Of a DNA stretch of 64,000 nucleotides, positions 25,790 through 34,309 are shown piece by piece. The notes beneath the pieces were generated by a model that was not told where the DNA came from, searched no databases, and saw only the letters and a list, made by a program, of their open reading frames with translations. This DNA comes from Treponema sp. GTDB taxonomy: Bacteria; Spirochaetota; Spirochaetia; Treponematales; Treponemataceae. A program made the position numbers and the translations under genes. Where the stretch lies: NCBI GenBank assembly GCA_024400915.1, contig JAKSLX010000014.1, positions 10,443-74,442 on the forward strand. Direction: 5' to 3'. How positions within the stretch are numbered: position 1 is the first letter of the stretch; every line of letters begins with the position of its first letter.

Positions 25790-27145
25790 CTACTGAAGAT
25801 TGTCTCTTGTGATGTTTTTAAGCCATTTCTTTTTTAGATAATGGATGATGATGGCAGGCATCTTTTCAAATTCATCGAGATAAAGAATCAGATAAACTCC
25901 AAGAGGTGGAAGCTTCAGGACAAAAGCTACAAAAAGTCCAAGAGGAACGGAAACAACCCACATGCTGATTATATCCATTATGAATCCAAATTTTGCATCT
26001 CCACCTGCCCTGAAAAGGCCACAGATAAAGCAGGTGTTTACTGCGGCACCAAAAATGGAGAAGGCATTTATGATAACAAGAACGTTTCTGTAATGACTTG
26101 CGGTTGGAGTAAGAGCTGCGAAATATGGAAGTACAGGTATAAAGCAGAGAATCAGAAGGCTGGCTCCAAGACCGGCAAATGTCGTGCTTTTAAGAAGCCT
26201 TTTTGAATTTCGTTCCGCAAGCTCCAGGTCACCAGATCCCATGGTTTTTCCAAGAACAACTGCTCCACCATAAGCCATTCCAAAACAAAGGATGGTACAA
26301 AGCTGGCGAACAACAGAAACTACAGAATTTGCCGCAACTATGTCTTCACCCATGTGACCGAGAATCACGGAATACATTGCCCATCCGGTTCCCCAGACAA
26401 GCTCATTTCCCAAGGCTGGAAGCGAGAATTTGATGAAATCCTTGTTGAGAATCTTATTGAATCGGAAAAGATTCATTAAGGTGAATTTTACATCCTTCTG
26501 TCTGGCGGCATAAACAATACAGAAAACCATCTCTATGATTCTTGAGATTGTGGTTGCGATTCCAACTCCAACAATTCCCATTTTTGGACATCCGAAAAGA
26601 CCAAAGATGAATACCGCATTCAGACAGATGTTCAGAAGCAAGGCGGTGGTGGTCATAATCGTTACGATCTTTACTCGTTCAATGCTCTTTAAGCCGGCCT
26701 GGAATACCTGGGAGATTGAGAAACATACATAAGAAAGGCTTACTGCCCGAAGATATTGTGAACCGGTCTGAATCAGGCTTTCATCGGCAGTGAAGATTTT
26801 CATCAGGAGCTGAGGGAAAAAGGCTGCGGCGATGGAAAAAATCAAACCAAATATCGCAGATATTCTTAATGCGATTCCATGGAGAGTCATTATGGATTCG
26901 TAGTCCTTCTTTCCCCAATATTGGGCTGCAAGCATTACAAGACCGGAAGAAAGGCCTGTGGCAACCATCACCATAATGAACATGATCTGCCCTGCGAGTG
27001 AAGATGCGGCGATTGCTGTCTGTCCTACATAACCCAGCATGATTACGTCAGCTGAGCTTACGGCTGCAGTTATGAGGTTCTGGACTGCGATCGGTCCAAC
27101 AACATGGAAAAGGGATTTATAAAACTGTTTTGATTCTGTGTCCAT
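25790..27145 (-). CDS. MATE-family multidrug/metabolite efflux protein
   Basis: About 451 residues with 12 hydrophobic helices in two pseudo-repeats. MATE features include HVVGPIAVQNLITAAVSSADVIMLGYVGQ in helix 1-2 and the equivalent FSLPALGNELVWGTGWAMYSVILGHMG in the second half. MATE pumps expel drugs or metabolites using Na+ or H+ gradients; the substrate is unknown. The ATG at 27145 (MDTESKQF) has CGGAG eight bases upstream, so the 16 extra codons to 27193 are not used. The next gene starts divergently 82 bases away. The C-terminal tail ends in a lysine-rich stretch. Confidence 0.88.
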   Translation of the reverse strand: MDTESKQFYKSLFHVVGPIAVQNLITAAVSSADVIMLGYVGQTAIAASSLAGQIMFIMVMVATGLSSGLVMLAAQYWGKKDYESIMTLHGIALRISAIFGLIFSIAAAFFPQLLMKIFTADESLIQTGSQYLRAVSLSYVCFSISQVFQAGLKSIERVKIVTIMTTTALLLNICLNAVFIFGLFGCPKMGIVGVGIATTISRIIEMVFCIVYAARQKDVKFTLMNLFRFNKILNKDFIKFSLPALGNELVWGTGWAMYSVILGHMGEDIVAANSVVSVVRQLCTILCFGMAYGGAVVLGKTMGSGDLELAERNSKRLLKSTTFAGLGASLLILCFIPVLPYFAALTPTASHYRNVLVIINAFSIFGAAVNTCFICGLFRAGGDAKFGFIMDIISMWVVSVPLGLFVAFVLKLPPLGVYLILYLDEFEKMPAIIIHYLKKKWLKNITRDNLQ

Positions 27146-27213
27146 AAAAACTCCGGCAGTGTGATTATACAATTTCCCGCTAATTTTCTTCAATAAAAAG
27201 TGAAAACTAAGGT

Positions 27214-27226
27214 TATAATTAAAATC
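27214..27226 (+). promoter_or_regulatory. TATAAT seven bases before ATG of FMN enzyme gene
   Basis: TATAAT at 27214-27219 is followed by seven bases and then ATG at 27227, with no ribosome site in the gap. The same spacing is seen at 13967 and 55893. Confidence 0.55.
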
Positions 27227-28111
27227 ATGGAATATTCATCAAATTCAGATAAGATCACACGGGAATATTTTGATTCCCTTCTTTTGGAGACACGCTATCT
27301 CGACAGCGCCCTGCCTTGTACTAAAATGGAACTTTTTGGAGAAACCTTTGACACTCCAATCATGACAGCAGCTTTATCTCATCTTGGAAACACTGCCCCT
27401 GATGGAATGAAAATCTACGCACAGGCCGCAAAACAGGCAAATGCGGTTCATTGGGTTGGAATGGGTGAAGATGAAGAGCTTGAGGACATCATTTCTACAG
27501 GAGCCAAGACAATCAAAATCATAAAACCTCATGAAGATAATGCTGAAGTCTTTAGAAAGATTGAACATGCAGTTGGTGCCGGCTGTTTTGCGGTTGGAAT
27601 GGATATAGATCATTCATTCAACGGCAAAGGCGGTTATGACAATGTTCTTGGACTTCCTATGAAAGCAAAATCAACAGAGGAATTGGCTGAATTTGTGCAG
27701 GCCGCAAAGATTTCATTTGTCGTAAAGGGAGTTCAGAGCGCAAAGGATGCCGTAAAATGTCTGAAGGCAGGGTGTGCGGGAATTGTGATCTCTCATCATC
27801 ACAACATGATGGCTTATTCAGTTCCTCCTTTATTTGTTTTGCCTGAGATCCTTTCTGCGGTTTCAAACGAAATTCCAGTTTTTGTTGATTGTGGAATTGA
27901 AAGCGGAATGGACGCATATAAGGCTTTGGCGCTTGGAGCGACAGCTGTTTCTGTAGGCAGACATTTGATGCCTCTTCTAAAGGAAGGTCCTGACAAGGTT
28001 GCTGCACGTATTGTTGAGATGAACAACGAGCTTGCAGGTGTTATGTCCCGAACTGGCGTAAAATCCCTTTCAGAAATGGATCCGACCGTAATCCATAAAC
28101 GCAATTTCTAG
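27227..28111 (+). CDS. FMN-dependent alpha-hydroxy-acid dehydrogenase-like enzyme
   Basis: About 294 residues of the FMN-dependent alpha-hydroxy-acid dehydrogenase barrel, shorter than the usual 350-380 because the N-terminal portion is reduced. Recognisable parts are FDTPIMTAALSHLG, SFVVKGVQSAKDAV (FMN-binding lysine), IPVFVDCGIESGMDAYKALALGATAVSVGRHL (phosphate-binding). At the place where most members have SNHGGRQ, carrying the catalytic His and Arg, this protein has SHHHNMMAYS, so the reaction may differ from lactate or glycolate oxidation. Start: the ATG at 27227 is preferred over a GTG at 27200, which lies upstream of the -10 box. The isomerase gene follows after 15 bases. Confidence 0.78.
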   Translation: MEYSSNSDKITREYFDSLLLETRYLDSALPCTKMELFGETFDTPIMTAALSHLGNTAPDGMKIYAQAAKQANAVHWVGMGEDEELEDIISTGAKTIKIIKPHEDNAEVFRKIEHAVGAGCFAVGMDIDHSFNGKGGYDNVLGLPMKAKSTEELAEFVQAAKISFVVKGVQSAKDAVKCLKAGCAGIVISHHHNMMAYSVPPLFVLPEILSAVSNEIPVFVDCGIESGMDAYKALALGATAVSVGRHLMPLLKEGPDKVAARIVEMNNELAGVMSRTGVKSLSEMDPTVIHKRNF

Positions 28112-28126
28112 ATTTAAGGAATATTT

Positions 28127-28957
28127 ATGATTCTTGGAATATCATCTTGTCTAAATCATCAGTCTCCAGAGGATTGGGCTGAAAAGCATGTGGTACTTGG
28201 ATTGAAGTGTGTTAATTTTCCTGTGACTTTCGATCAGGGGCGAGAGAAGTACATGGCATATAAGAATGCCGCAGATAAAGCAGGTCTGAAGATCGCGGAA
28301 GTAGGGGTATGGAGAAATACTCTTGCGGCAGATCCTGCAGAACGAAAAAAATGGATTGATTTTGCTGTAGGCCAGCTTAAGATGGCTGATGAGATTGGTG
28401 CCCTTTGTGCTGTGAATGTTGCTGGAACACCTCATGGACTTCGCTGGGATGGCGGTTACAGGGAAAATTTCAGCCGCAAAACTTGGGATGAAATCGTAAG
28501 CATGATTCAGGAGATCATAGATAGGGCAGAACCAAAGAATGCCAAGTATTCTATTGAATCTATGCCTTGGATGGTTCCTACAGGTCCAGATGAGTATCTA
28601 AAGCTTATGAAGGATGTGAATCGTCCTCAGTTTGCCGCTCATCTTGATGTTGTCAATATGATTACAAGTCCACAGCGATATTTCTTCAATGATGATTTCT
28701 TGCGTGAATGTTTTGATAAGCTTCATGGAAAGATTCTAAGCTGCCATCTCAAGGATATCCGTCTGAAGGAAGAATATACATTCCAGCTTCAGGAATGTGC
28801 ATGTGGCGAAGGTTCCTTGGATATCAATCTTTTTGCGGAGCTTGCAACAAAAGAAAATCCAGAAATGCCAATGATCATCGAACATCTGAACACTGACGAG
28901 GAATACATCGCCAGCATCAGATATGTCCAGAAAAGACTTGGAATTCAGGAGCTTTAA
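28127..28957 (+). CDS. Sugar phosphate isomerase/epimerase-type TIM barrel
   Basis: A 276-residue AP-endonuclease-2-like TIM barrel of the xylose-isomerase superfamily. Metal ligands are seen in the usual order: Glu in KYSIESMPW, His/Asp in FAAHLDVVN, His in LSCHLKDIR, and Glu in MIIEHLNTDEEY at the C-terminal strand. These enzymes isomerise or epimerise sugars and related polyols. It is the second gene of a pair with the FMN-enzyme, starting 15 bases after its stop, with AAGGA as ribosome site. The two may act on the same hydroxy-acid or sugar, but the substrate is not evident. Confidence 0.83.
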   Translation: MILGISSCLNHQSPEDWAEKHVVLGLKCVNFPVTFDQGREKYMAYKNAADKAGLKIAEVGVWRNTLAADPAERKKWIDFAVGQLKMADEIGALCAVNVAGTPHGLRWDGGYRENFSRKTWDEIVSMIQEIIDRAEPKNAKYSIESMPWMVPTGPDEYLKLMKDVNRPQFAAHLDVVNMITSPQRYFFNDDFLRECFDKLHGKILSCHLKDIRLKEEYTFQLQECACGEGSLDINLFAELATKENPEMPMIIEHLNTDEEYIASIRYVQKRLGIQEL

Positions 28958-28997
28958 GCTTCAAGACAACCCGAAATTTAACTGCGAATATCAGGGG

Positions 28998-29960
28998 TTA
29001 CTGTCTTAGCAGGGGCAATTTATCCAAGGTGATTGCATTGTCGCTGCTATACAGTTCCCTTAACGCATCAAAACTGTTGTGATTTTCAGTAAGGCAGAAA
29101 TCCTTGCTCCAGGTCATGAACCAAAGCCATGGAGTCTTGTCCTGCTTTAAGGCATCTCCACCAGGAATGACCCCGGTTTCAGCAATAGCGGCGCCTTTGT
29201 CCATCTTTGTTATAGCCTTCAATTCTTTGTATCTGTCATCAAAAGAACCATGCTTGTGTGGTTCCGGATACTGGTCTCTTGAAATGATGTCACAATATTC
29301 ATCACCAACATAACCTTCTGGTCTTGGATTGTTCCAGACCCAAATCAGATTATCCAAATGATGATGCTGTGTATAATATTTGAACATGAAGCGATAAAGT
29401 TCCCGGGCGACATCCATTCCTTTTGCGCCCCACCAGAACCATCCGCCTTCGCATTCATGGAAAGGTCTCCAAAGAATAGGAATATGTTTTTCACAGAAAG
29501 GTTCAAGAATTCCAGCGATGACATCCAAGTCGCTTTTAAATGCTTTGTTTTCGACTGTTCCATCTTTAAGTGCCAGGCTGGCATCAAAATCAGTATGTTC
29601 TGTATAAAATGATTTATCGTTGCCGCCAACAGGAGAAAACCAATGCCAGGTAAAAGTCAGGATTCCACCTTTTTCCGCCCAATCCATGGCAAGCTTTAAG
29701 GTGTCACGGTTTTCAGTTACTTCGGTGATGCAGGATTCGCTGGCACCTTCCAAATTTATGTTTGGTGAATATGATAACAGTTCAAACCCACAGATGGCGG
29801 GCAGTTTTCCCGTCTCCTTCTGGATCAATAAAAGTTCTTCCTGCTTTTGGGTTTGTGTATGTTGTCCCGTTAAAATTGATTTTCCCTCAATGCTGTTAAA
29901 ATATTCAAGAAGCTTCTTTACTTCTGGCTGCGCATTTGGATTTACTGGTTGTGTAATCAT
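28998..29960 (-). CDS. Intracellular GH26 beta-mannanase
   Basis: A 320-residue single-domain GH26 barrel. The acid/base is Glu169 in LWRPFHECEGGWFWWG and the nucleophile is Glu261 in GAAIAETGVIP; ILTGQHTQ and LTFTWHWFSP are typical neighbours. GH26 enzymes cut beta-1,4-mannan. There is no signal peptide and no binding module, so it likely works in the cytoplasm on manno-oligosaccharides. Together with the GH27 alpha-galactosidase in this window it could complete galactomannan use. The ATG at 29960 has GAGGT upstream; a start at 29993 would place it upstream of that site. It converges with the isomerase gene. Confidence 0.92.
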   Translation of the reverse strand: MITQPVNPNAQPEVKKLLEYFNSIEGKSILTGQHTQTQKQEELLLIQKETGKLPAICGFELLSYSPNINLEGASESCITEVTENRDTLKLAMDWAEKGGILTFTWHWFSPVGGNDKSFYTEHTDFDASLALKDGTVENKAFKSDLDVIAGILEPFCEKHIPILWRPFHECEGGWFWWGAKGMDVARELYRFMFKYYTQHHHLDNLIWVWNNPRPEGYVGDEYCDIISRDQYPEPHKHGSFDDRYKELKAITKMDKGAAIAETGVIPGGDALKQDKTPWLWFMTWSKDFCLTENHNSFDALRELYSSDNAITLDKLPLLRQ

Positions 29961-30168
29961 GTTTACCTCAATTTTTATCTCTCTGCTAGCCAATTGTGAT
30001 GTAGAAACAAAGCATTGGTCAATACTTGTCGGCGAGGAGGATGATGGAAATTTTTGTGATTTGGGGAGAATGGAATCGTGAAAAATTTTATAGAAGATGT
30101 TGGTAATCTTATTCTTATGGGATATAATTCTGGATATTAAATAAATCTAAGAAAAAAGTGGTGAAAAA

Positions 30169-31563
30169 ATGAAAAAAAAAGAAAAAAAAGTAGAATTTAT
30201 TAAAAAGAATTATGAGTTAGTAGCCGAAGTATTTCCAAATGTCTTCCATGATGAAGTTACTGGTCTTTTAAACAAAGACAGTTTTTTAATGCAAGCAAGC
30301 GATTTGCTGAACAAAAACAAGCTAAAGAAATATGGTATCCTGGCCTTCAATATTTATAACTTCAGAACTGCCAATGTATTATATGGTGAACAGAAATGTA
30401 ACAACCTTTTAAAGCATGTAGCAGAAAGGCTGAAAGAATTATTTAAGGATGAACCATTTATATGTTGTTATGGAGGCGATCAGTTTGTTGTATTGTTCGA
30501 ATATTCTAATAAAAAAATAAGAAATTTTGTACATTATCCACAACGTATATTAAACAGTTCTGCTCCTATCCCAAATCAAAAAATAAAAATGGGTGTTTAC
30601 GCTCCAATTGATACTAGTAACAGACTGGTTGTTAATTGTGCAAGGGCATTCAAGGCAATAAATAATATAAAAGATAGATATGATGTTGATTATGCCTATT
30701 TTGATGATGAGTTGATACAAAAAGAGAAAAAGCAAACACTGCTTGAAGGATCTATGGAGAAAAGCCTCAAGAATGGTGATTTCAAAGTATACTACCAGCC
30801 TAAACATGTAGCAAAAAATGGAAACCTTGCTGGGGCTGAAGCTCTTGTTCGATGGGATCTTCCAGGTGCGGGAATGATATCTCCAGATGATTTTATTCCT
30901 CTTTTTGAGAAAAATGGTTTTATAAAAGAACTTGATTTGTATGTTCTTGAAAAGGTTTGTGAAGACTTAGTTAGCTGGAAAGCAAAAGGATTGGATATAG
31001 TTCCGATTTCTGTTAATTTTTCCCGCCAGGATTATTCTGATGACCAGATTTTGGATAAACAAATTCAAATCGTGAATGCTTCTGGAATAGAACGTAAATA
31101 TATTCATTTTGAAGTTACCGAATCGAAATGTGGTGTTGATATTGAATCTCTTATCAAGAAACTCAAAAAAACACAACAGGCTGATTTTAAAATTGAGATG
31201 GATGATTTTGGTACTGGTTATTCTTCATTAGGAGCTTTGCATAAATTTCCTTTAGATGTTATTAAACTGGACAAGAGTTTAATTGATGCTGTTGTTGAAA
31301 ATGACATCATAGTTGCTGGCATGATCAATATTGCTCACAATTTAGGGTTAAATGTAGTGGCCGAAGGTGTTGAGAATCCAGAGCAGTTAAATATATTGAA
31401 ATCTGCTACATGTGATATTATCCAAGGGTATCATTTTTCTAAACCATTGAAAGAACAGGATTTCGAGAATTATCTTGGAATGTATAAAAACAAAACAGAA
31501 GAGATACCTTCAAGAAAAGAGATGATTTCATCAGATTCTCTTCAAGATCCTCAGCCACTTTGA
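30169..31563 (+). CDS. Cyclic di-GMP phosphodiesterase (degenerate GGDEF + EAL)
   Basis: A 464-residue cytoplasmic protein. Residues 20-170 are a GGDEF domain whose signature is altered to YGGDQF, so cyclase activity is doubtful and it may bind GTP to regulate the partner domain. The EAL domain (about 185-440) keeps the catalytic set: AEALVRW, SVNFSRQDY, FEVTES, MDDFGTGYSSL, DVIKLDKSLID and VVAEGVEN. It should hydrolyse cyclic di-GMP. No membrane segment or sensor is present. The last 33 bases overlap the 3' end of the convergent amylase gene. Codon use looks more AT-rich than neighbouring genes, which may indicate separate acquisition. Confidence 0.9.
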   Translation: MKKKEKKVEFIKKNYELVAEVFPNVFHDEVTGLLNKDSFLMQASDLLNKNKLKKYGILAFNIYNFRTANVLYGEQKCNNLLKHVAERLKELFKDEPFICCYGGDQFVVLFEYSNKKIRNFVHYPQRILNSSAPIPNQKIKMGVYAPIDTSNRLVVNCARAFKAINNIKDRYDVDYAYFDDELIQKEKKQTLLEGSMEKSLKNGDFKVYYQPKHVAKNGNLAGAEALVRWDLPGAGMISPDDFIPLFEKNGFIKELDLYVLEKVCEDLVSWKAKGLDIVPISVNFSRQDYSDDQILDKQIQIVNASGIERKYIHFEVTESKCGVDIESLIKKLKKTQQADFKIEMDDFGTGYSSLGALHKFPLDVIKLDKSLIDAVVENDIIVAGMINIAHNLGLNVVAEGVENPEQLNILKSATCDIIQGYHFSKPLKEQDFENYLGMYKNKTEEIPSRKEMISSDSLQDPQPL

Positions 31564-32907
31564 TGGGATTTCCAGAGAAGAAAGAGTTGAGGATTTGAAT
31601 TCTCCACCGTTCAACAAATCTGTGTAGATTCCGTTTTTGTCCAGTTGATTGCTTGCATGAAGATCCATTTTTGCGTCATTGGAATCGATGTTTATGCAGA
31701 CGATGATTTCCTGTCCTTCGTATTGGCGAGAAAAGGCAAACTGTTGGTTTGAGACTGAAATTTCCCTGTAATCGCCTTTCTGAAGGACGGAATTTTCCTG
31801 ACGGATTTTTGCGAATCTTTTGATTGAATCGACCAGTGCCGTTGAATCCACATCAGGACGGCAAAAATCCTCCAGTCTTTCAACAAATGGCGGCAGGGCT
31901 GGACGGAGCTGGAAGTCATCCCATTGTCCACGGCAGCCTTTGATTCCGAGTTCGCTTCCGTAATAGATTGATGGAATTCCTGGAATCGTAAAAAGAATTC
32001 CATAAAGCAGATGGAGAGAGCAGCAATCCTTCAATGTCGATCCGATCCTGTTTACATCATGATTGTCCACAAAATTATAAAGAGGCGAATAACGGTAAAT
32101 ACCATTTGGCCCGAATTCTCTATTCAGATTGTAGGAAAGCTCAAAAAGATTTTTGTCGTTGATGCTGGACCAGATTCCTTTGTAAATCTGGTAGTTGGTG
32201 ACTGAATCAAGGCGGCCTGGTTTTGCCCAATTGTTGTAGTCACCATTTACAACTTCTCCCATAAGCCAAAAGTCATCTTTGATGGATTTGCAGAAAGAAG
32301 AAAGCCTGTCCATGAAAACTGGCGAAAGCACATCCGCCGCATCAAGCCTAAGTCCATCTATCCCAAATTCCTCGATCCAGAATTTGACCGCTGAAAAAAG
32401 ATGATCCTGTACCGCTGGATTCTCGCCATTGAGTTTTACCAGATCTTTGCAGCCGGCCCATCCGTCATAGTCGAAATTGTCTCCAAAACAGCTTCTTCCA
32501 TCGAAGTTTATGTTCAGGTACCAGTCCTTGTAGGATGAATTCGTGCCATTCTTTATGAGATCCTTGAAGGCAAAAAATTCCCGCCCGGTGTGATTGAAGA
32601 CCGCATCAAGAATCACGGAAATTCCCCGGTTGTGGCATTCCCTGCAGAAATCCTTGAATTTCTCATTGTTCCCAAGACGGCGGTCAACGTAAAAATAATC
32701 CAGCGTATCATATCCGTGGGAAGTGGATTCAAATATCGGTCCGATATAAAGAGCGTTCACTCCAAGCTCATGGATTCTGTCCAGTTCCGGTGTTAGAATT
32801 TCAAAAAAATTACCGGGTGGACATTGGTAGTCATTATGACGAGGACAGTTCCCCATCCCCAGAGGATATATGTGATAAAAGAATTTATCTGAGAAAATTG
32901 CATTCAT
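31531..32907 (-). CDS. Intracellular GH13 alpha-amylase-family enzyme
   Basis: A 458-residue GH13 enzyme. Four conserved regions are visible: DAVFNHTG, DGLRLDAAD (nucleophile Asp189), LMGEVVNGD (acid Glu218) and NFVDNHDVNR (Asp284). A short all-beta C-domain follows. The absence of a signal peptide points to cytoplasmic breakdown of malto-oligosaccharides or glycogen. It is the second gene of an operon behind a TetR-type regulator (18-base gap), so that repressor probably controls it. An origin iteron lies inside the coding region at 32818-32833, coding for residues around HNDYQCPP, a site where family members usually have a conserved ND. Confidence 0.9.
   Translation of the reverse strand: MNAIFSDKFFYHIYPLGMGNCPRHNDYQCPPGNFFEILTPELDRIHELGVNALYIGPIFESTSHGYDTLDYFYVDRRLGNNEKFKDFCRECHNRGISVILDAVFNHTGREFFAFKDLIKNGTNSSYKDWYLNINFDGRSCFGDNFDYDGWAGCKDLVKLNGENPAVQDHLFSAVKFWIEEFGIDGLRLDAADVLSPVFMDRLSSFCKSIKDDFWLMGEVVNGDYNNWAKPGRLDSVTNYQIYKGIWSSINDKNLFELSYNLNREFGPNGIYRYSPLYNFVDNHDVNRIGSTLKDCCSLHLLYGILFTIPGIPSIYYGSELGIKGCRGQWDDFQLRPALPPFVERLEDFCRPDVDSTALVDSIKRFAKIRQENSVLQKGDYREISVSNQQFAFSRQYEGQEIIVCINIDSNDAKMDLHASNQLDKNGIYTDLLNGGEFKSSTLSSLEIPSKWLRILKRI
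32818..32833 (+). repeat. Iteron inside the amylase gene
   Basis: TGGACATTGGTAGTCA, 15 of 16 matches to the origin consensus, 28 kb from the origin and within a coding region read on the other strand. Confidence 0.75.
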
Positions 32908-32925
32908 TTTTTGATTCTCCGCGAA

Positions 32926-33504
32926 TTAACTTACGATTCCGTACATGAAGGAATGGACGAGCTGATAGATGATCTGGTCGTCCGCTTCGATTTCCTTTGC
33001 CAGAACTGCCATGGAAACTGAAAAAAGGCTGTTTGTGAACAAGGTGGCATAAAGGATTTCCTTGCCCCTCATGTTTCCCAGTTCCTGGCACGAAAGCTCA
33101 AAGAAATGGCGGATTGTGTTTTTGATTTGCTCTGTCACCTTTGTATAGATCGATTTGGCCTCGCTGTTCTCCGGTGCATTGATCAAGGAATTGTGAAGCC
33201 TGAAAAAAACTGTATTCTCACTGGCGAATTTGATCGTGTCCTGATACAGGCGGGTTATTGATTTAGTGAAGTCATGTTCGTATTCCGCGGCATTTTCTAT
33301 AAGCTGGCAGAATCTGTTTCCATAGGTTGACGCGATCTCTTCCAGAATTCCAGCCTTGCTTCCAAAATAATAATACAAGGTTGGCTTTGTGATTTCCGCC
33401 TGCTGGCAGATTTCCTGGACTCCAACTCCATCGTATCCTTTCTGCGCAAACAGATTCATTGCGATATTCAAAATCTGTGATTTTCTTCCTTCATCCTGTT
33501 CCAT
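32926..33504 (-). CDS. TetR/AcrR-family transcriptional regulator
   Basis: A 192-residue repressor. Residues 8-52 form the helix-turn-helix, with FAQKGYDGVGVQEICQQAEI then TKPTLYYYFGSKAGILEEI, a textbook TetR recognition helix. The C-terminal helical ligand domain is unassigned. The ATG at 33504 (MEQDEG) is chosen because an operator and promoter occupy the DNA immediately upstream, leaving no room for a start at 33540. The amylase gene follows on the same strand, so it probably regulates itself and the amylase in response to a small ligand. Confidence 0.88.
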   Translation of the reverse strand: MEQDEGRKSQILNIAMNLFAQKGYDGVGVQEICQQAEITKPTLYYYFGSKAGILEEIASTYGNRFCQLIENAAEYEHDFTKSITRLYQDTIKFASENTVFFRLHNSLINAPENSEAKSIYTKVTEQIKNTIRHFFELSCQELGNMRGKEILYATLFTNSLFSVSMAVLAKEIEADDQIIYQLVHSFMYGIVS

Positions 33505-33511
33505 GGGTTTT

Positions 33512-33540
33512 AATATACCGAACGGTAGGTATAATGTCAA
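33512..33540 (-). promoter_or_regulatory. Sigma-70 promoter with TetR operator in the spacer
   Basis: Read on the minus strand: TTGACA (33535-33540), a 17-base spacer, then TATATT (33512-33517). The palindrome TACCG-TT-CGGTA occupies 33516-33527, between and overlapping these boxes, so a bound dimer would block RNA polymerase. The design matches operators of AcrR-like TetR proteins and predicts autorepression of the tetR-amylase operon. Confidence 0.82.
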
Positions 33541-33650
33541 TAAAAGAAATTGTGCCGTTGCATTAAAATTTCAATGAAATTTCGGATATCATGGTGTTTT
33601 CGCTGTATAATGATTCTGTTGTTACAGAGTCGGTTTTAAGAGGAAAGATG

Positions 33651-34211
33651 ATGACAAAAAATGAACTGCGAACCCAGATAAAGGTGAGCCTTAAAGAAGC
33701 AAAATCCACGCTTCCAGCTGAATCAGAAAGGATTTGCAAAAAGCTGCTTGCCACAAAAGCATACAGGGAATGTAACTGCGTTCTTGCCTACATGGCCCTT
33801 TTTGATGAAGTCGATCTTTCTTTCGTAATGGAGAACGCCTTGAAGGACGGGAAAAAAGTCTATATTCCCAGGGTCGTTCCGGATTCTTCCGATATGGATT
33901 TTTTCAGATATGACGAGGATTCCGAAATTGCATGCGGAAGCTTTGGAATTGATGAGCCTGATTCAAATGGCGAGAAATTCCTTTTGGAGAAACGGGATGA
34001 GAATATCCTTGTGCTTGTTCCCGGACGTGCCTTTACAGCTGATGGAAAACGTCTTGGCCGCGGAAAAGGTTATTATGACAAATATCTTGGTGATCTGATT
34101 AGATGCGATCCGAAAAATCTGAATCTGATTGGAGTTTGTTTTCCGCTTCAGGTTGTGGAGGATCTTCCTGTAGAAGACCATGATATTAAGATGGACGAAG
34201 TTGTCTGCTGA
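33651..34211 (+). CDS. 5-formyltetrahydrofolate cyclo-ligase
   Basis: A 186-residue enzyme that converts 5-formyl-THF to 5,10-methenyl-THF with ATP, returning folate to one-carbon metabolism. The C-terminal signature is clear: VPGRAFTADGKRLGRGKGYYDKYL, with the phosphate-binding RLGRGKGYYD, and GVCFPLQVVEDLPVEDHDIKMDEVV at the end. AGAGG sits four bases before ATG 33648 and seven before ATG 33651; I chose the latter (MTKNELR). A TATAAT at 33606-33611 may be its promoter. A strong terminator follows at 34261. Confidence 0.9.
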   Translation: MTKNELRTQIKVSLKEAKSTLPAESERICKKLLATKAYRECNCVLAYMALFDEVDLSFVMENALKDGKKVYIPRVVPDSSDMDFFRYDEDSEIACGSFGIDEPDSNGEKFLLEKRDENILVLVPGRAFTADGKRLGRGKGYYDKYLGDLIRCDPKNLNLIGVCFPLQVVEDLPVEDHDIKMDEVVC

Positions 34212-34260
34212 AATGAAATTTGGTCAGATTATCCGCAAAGAATGGAAAACATGATGGAAG

Positions 34261-34308
34261 AATGCATCCCAGACTGGAAAGCTCCAGCTGAATGGGATGC
34301 ATTTTTTT
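34261..34308 (+). terminator. Terminator after cyclo-ligase gene
   Basis: AATGCATCCCA and TGGGATGCATT form an 11-bp stem followed by seven T on the plus strand. On the minus strand, where the MATE gene ends, no T tract follows, so it mainly serves the cyclo-ligase transcript. Confidence 0.85.
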
Positions 34309-34309
34309 G

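Noticed and set aside
31692..32003. Open frame antisense or frame-shifted within the amylase gene
   Set aside because: It is a shadow frame; the GH13 frame carries all catalytic motifs.
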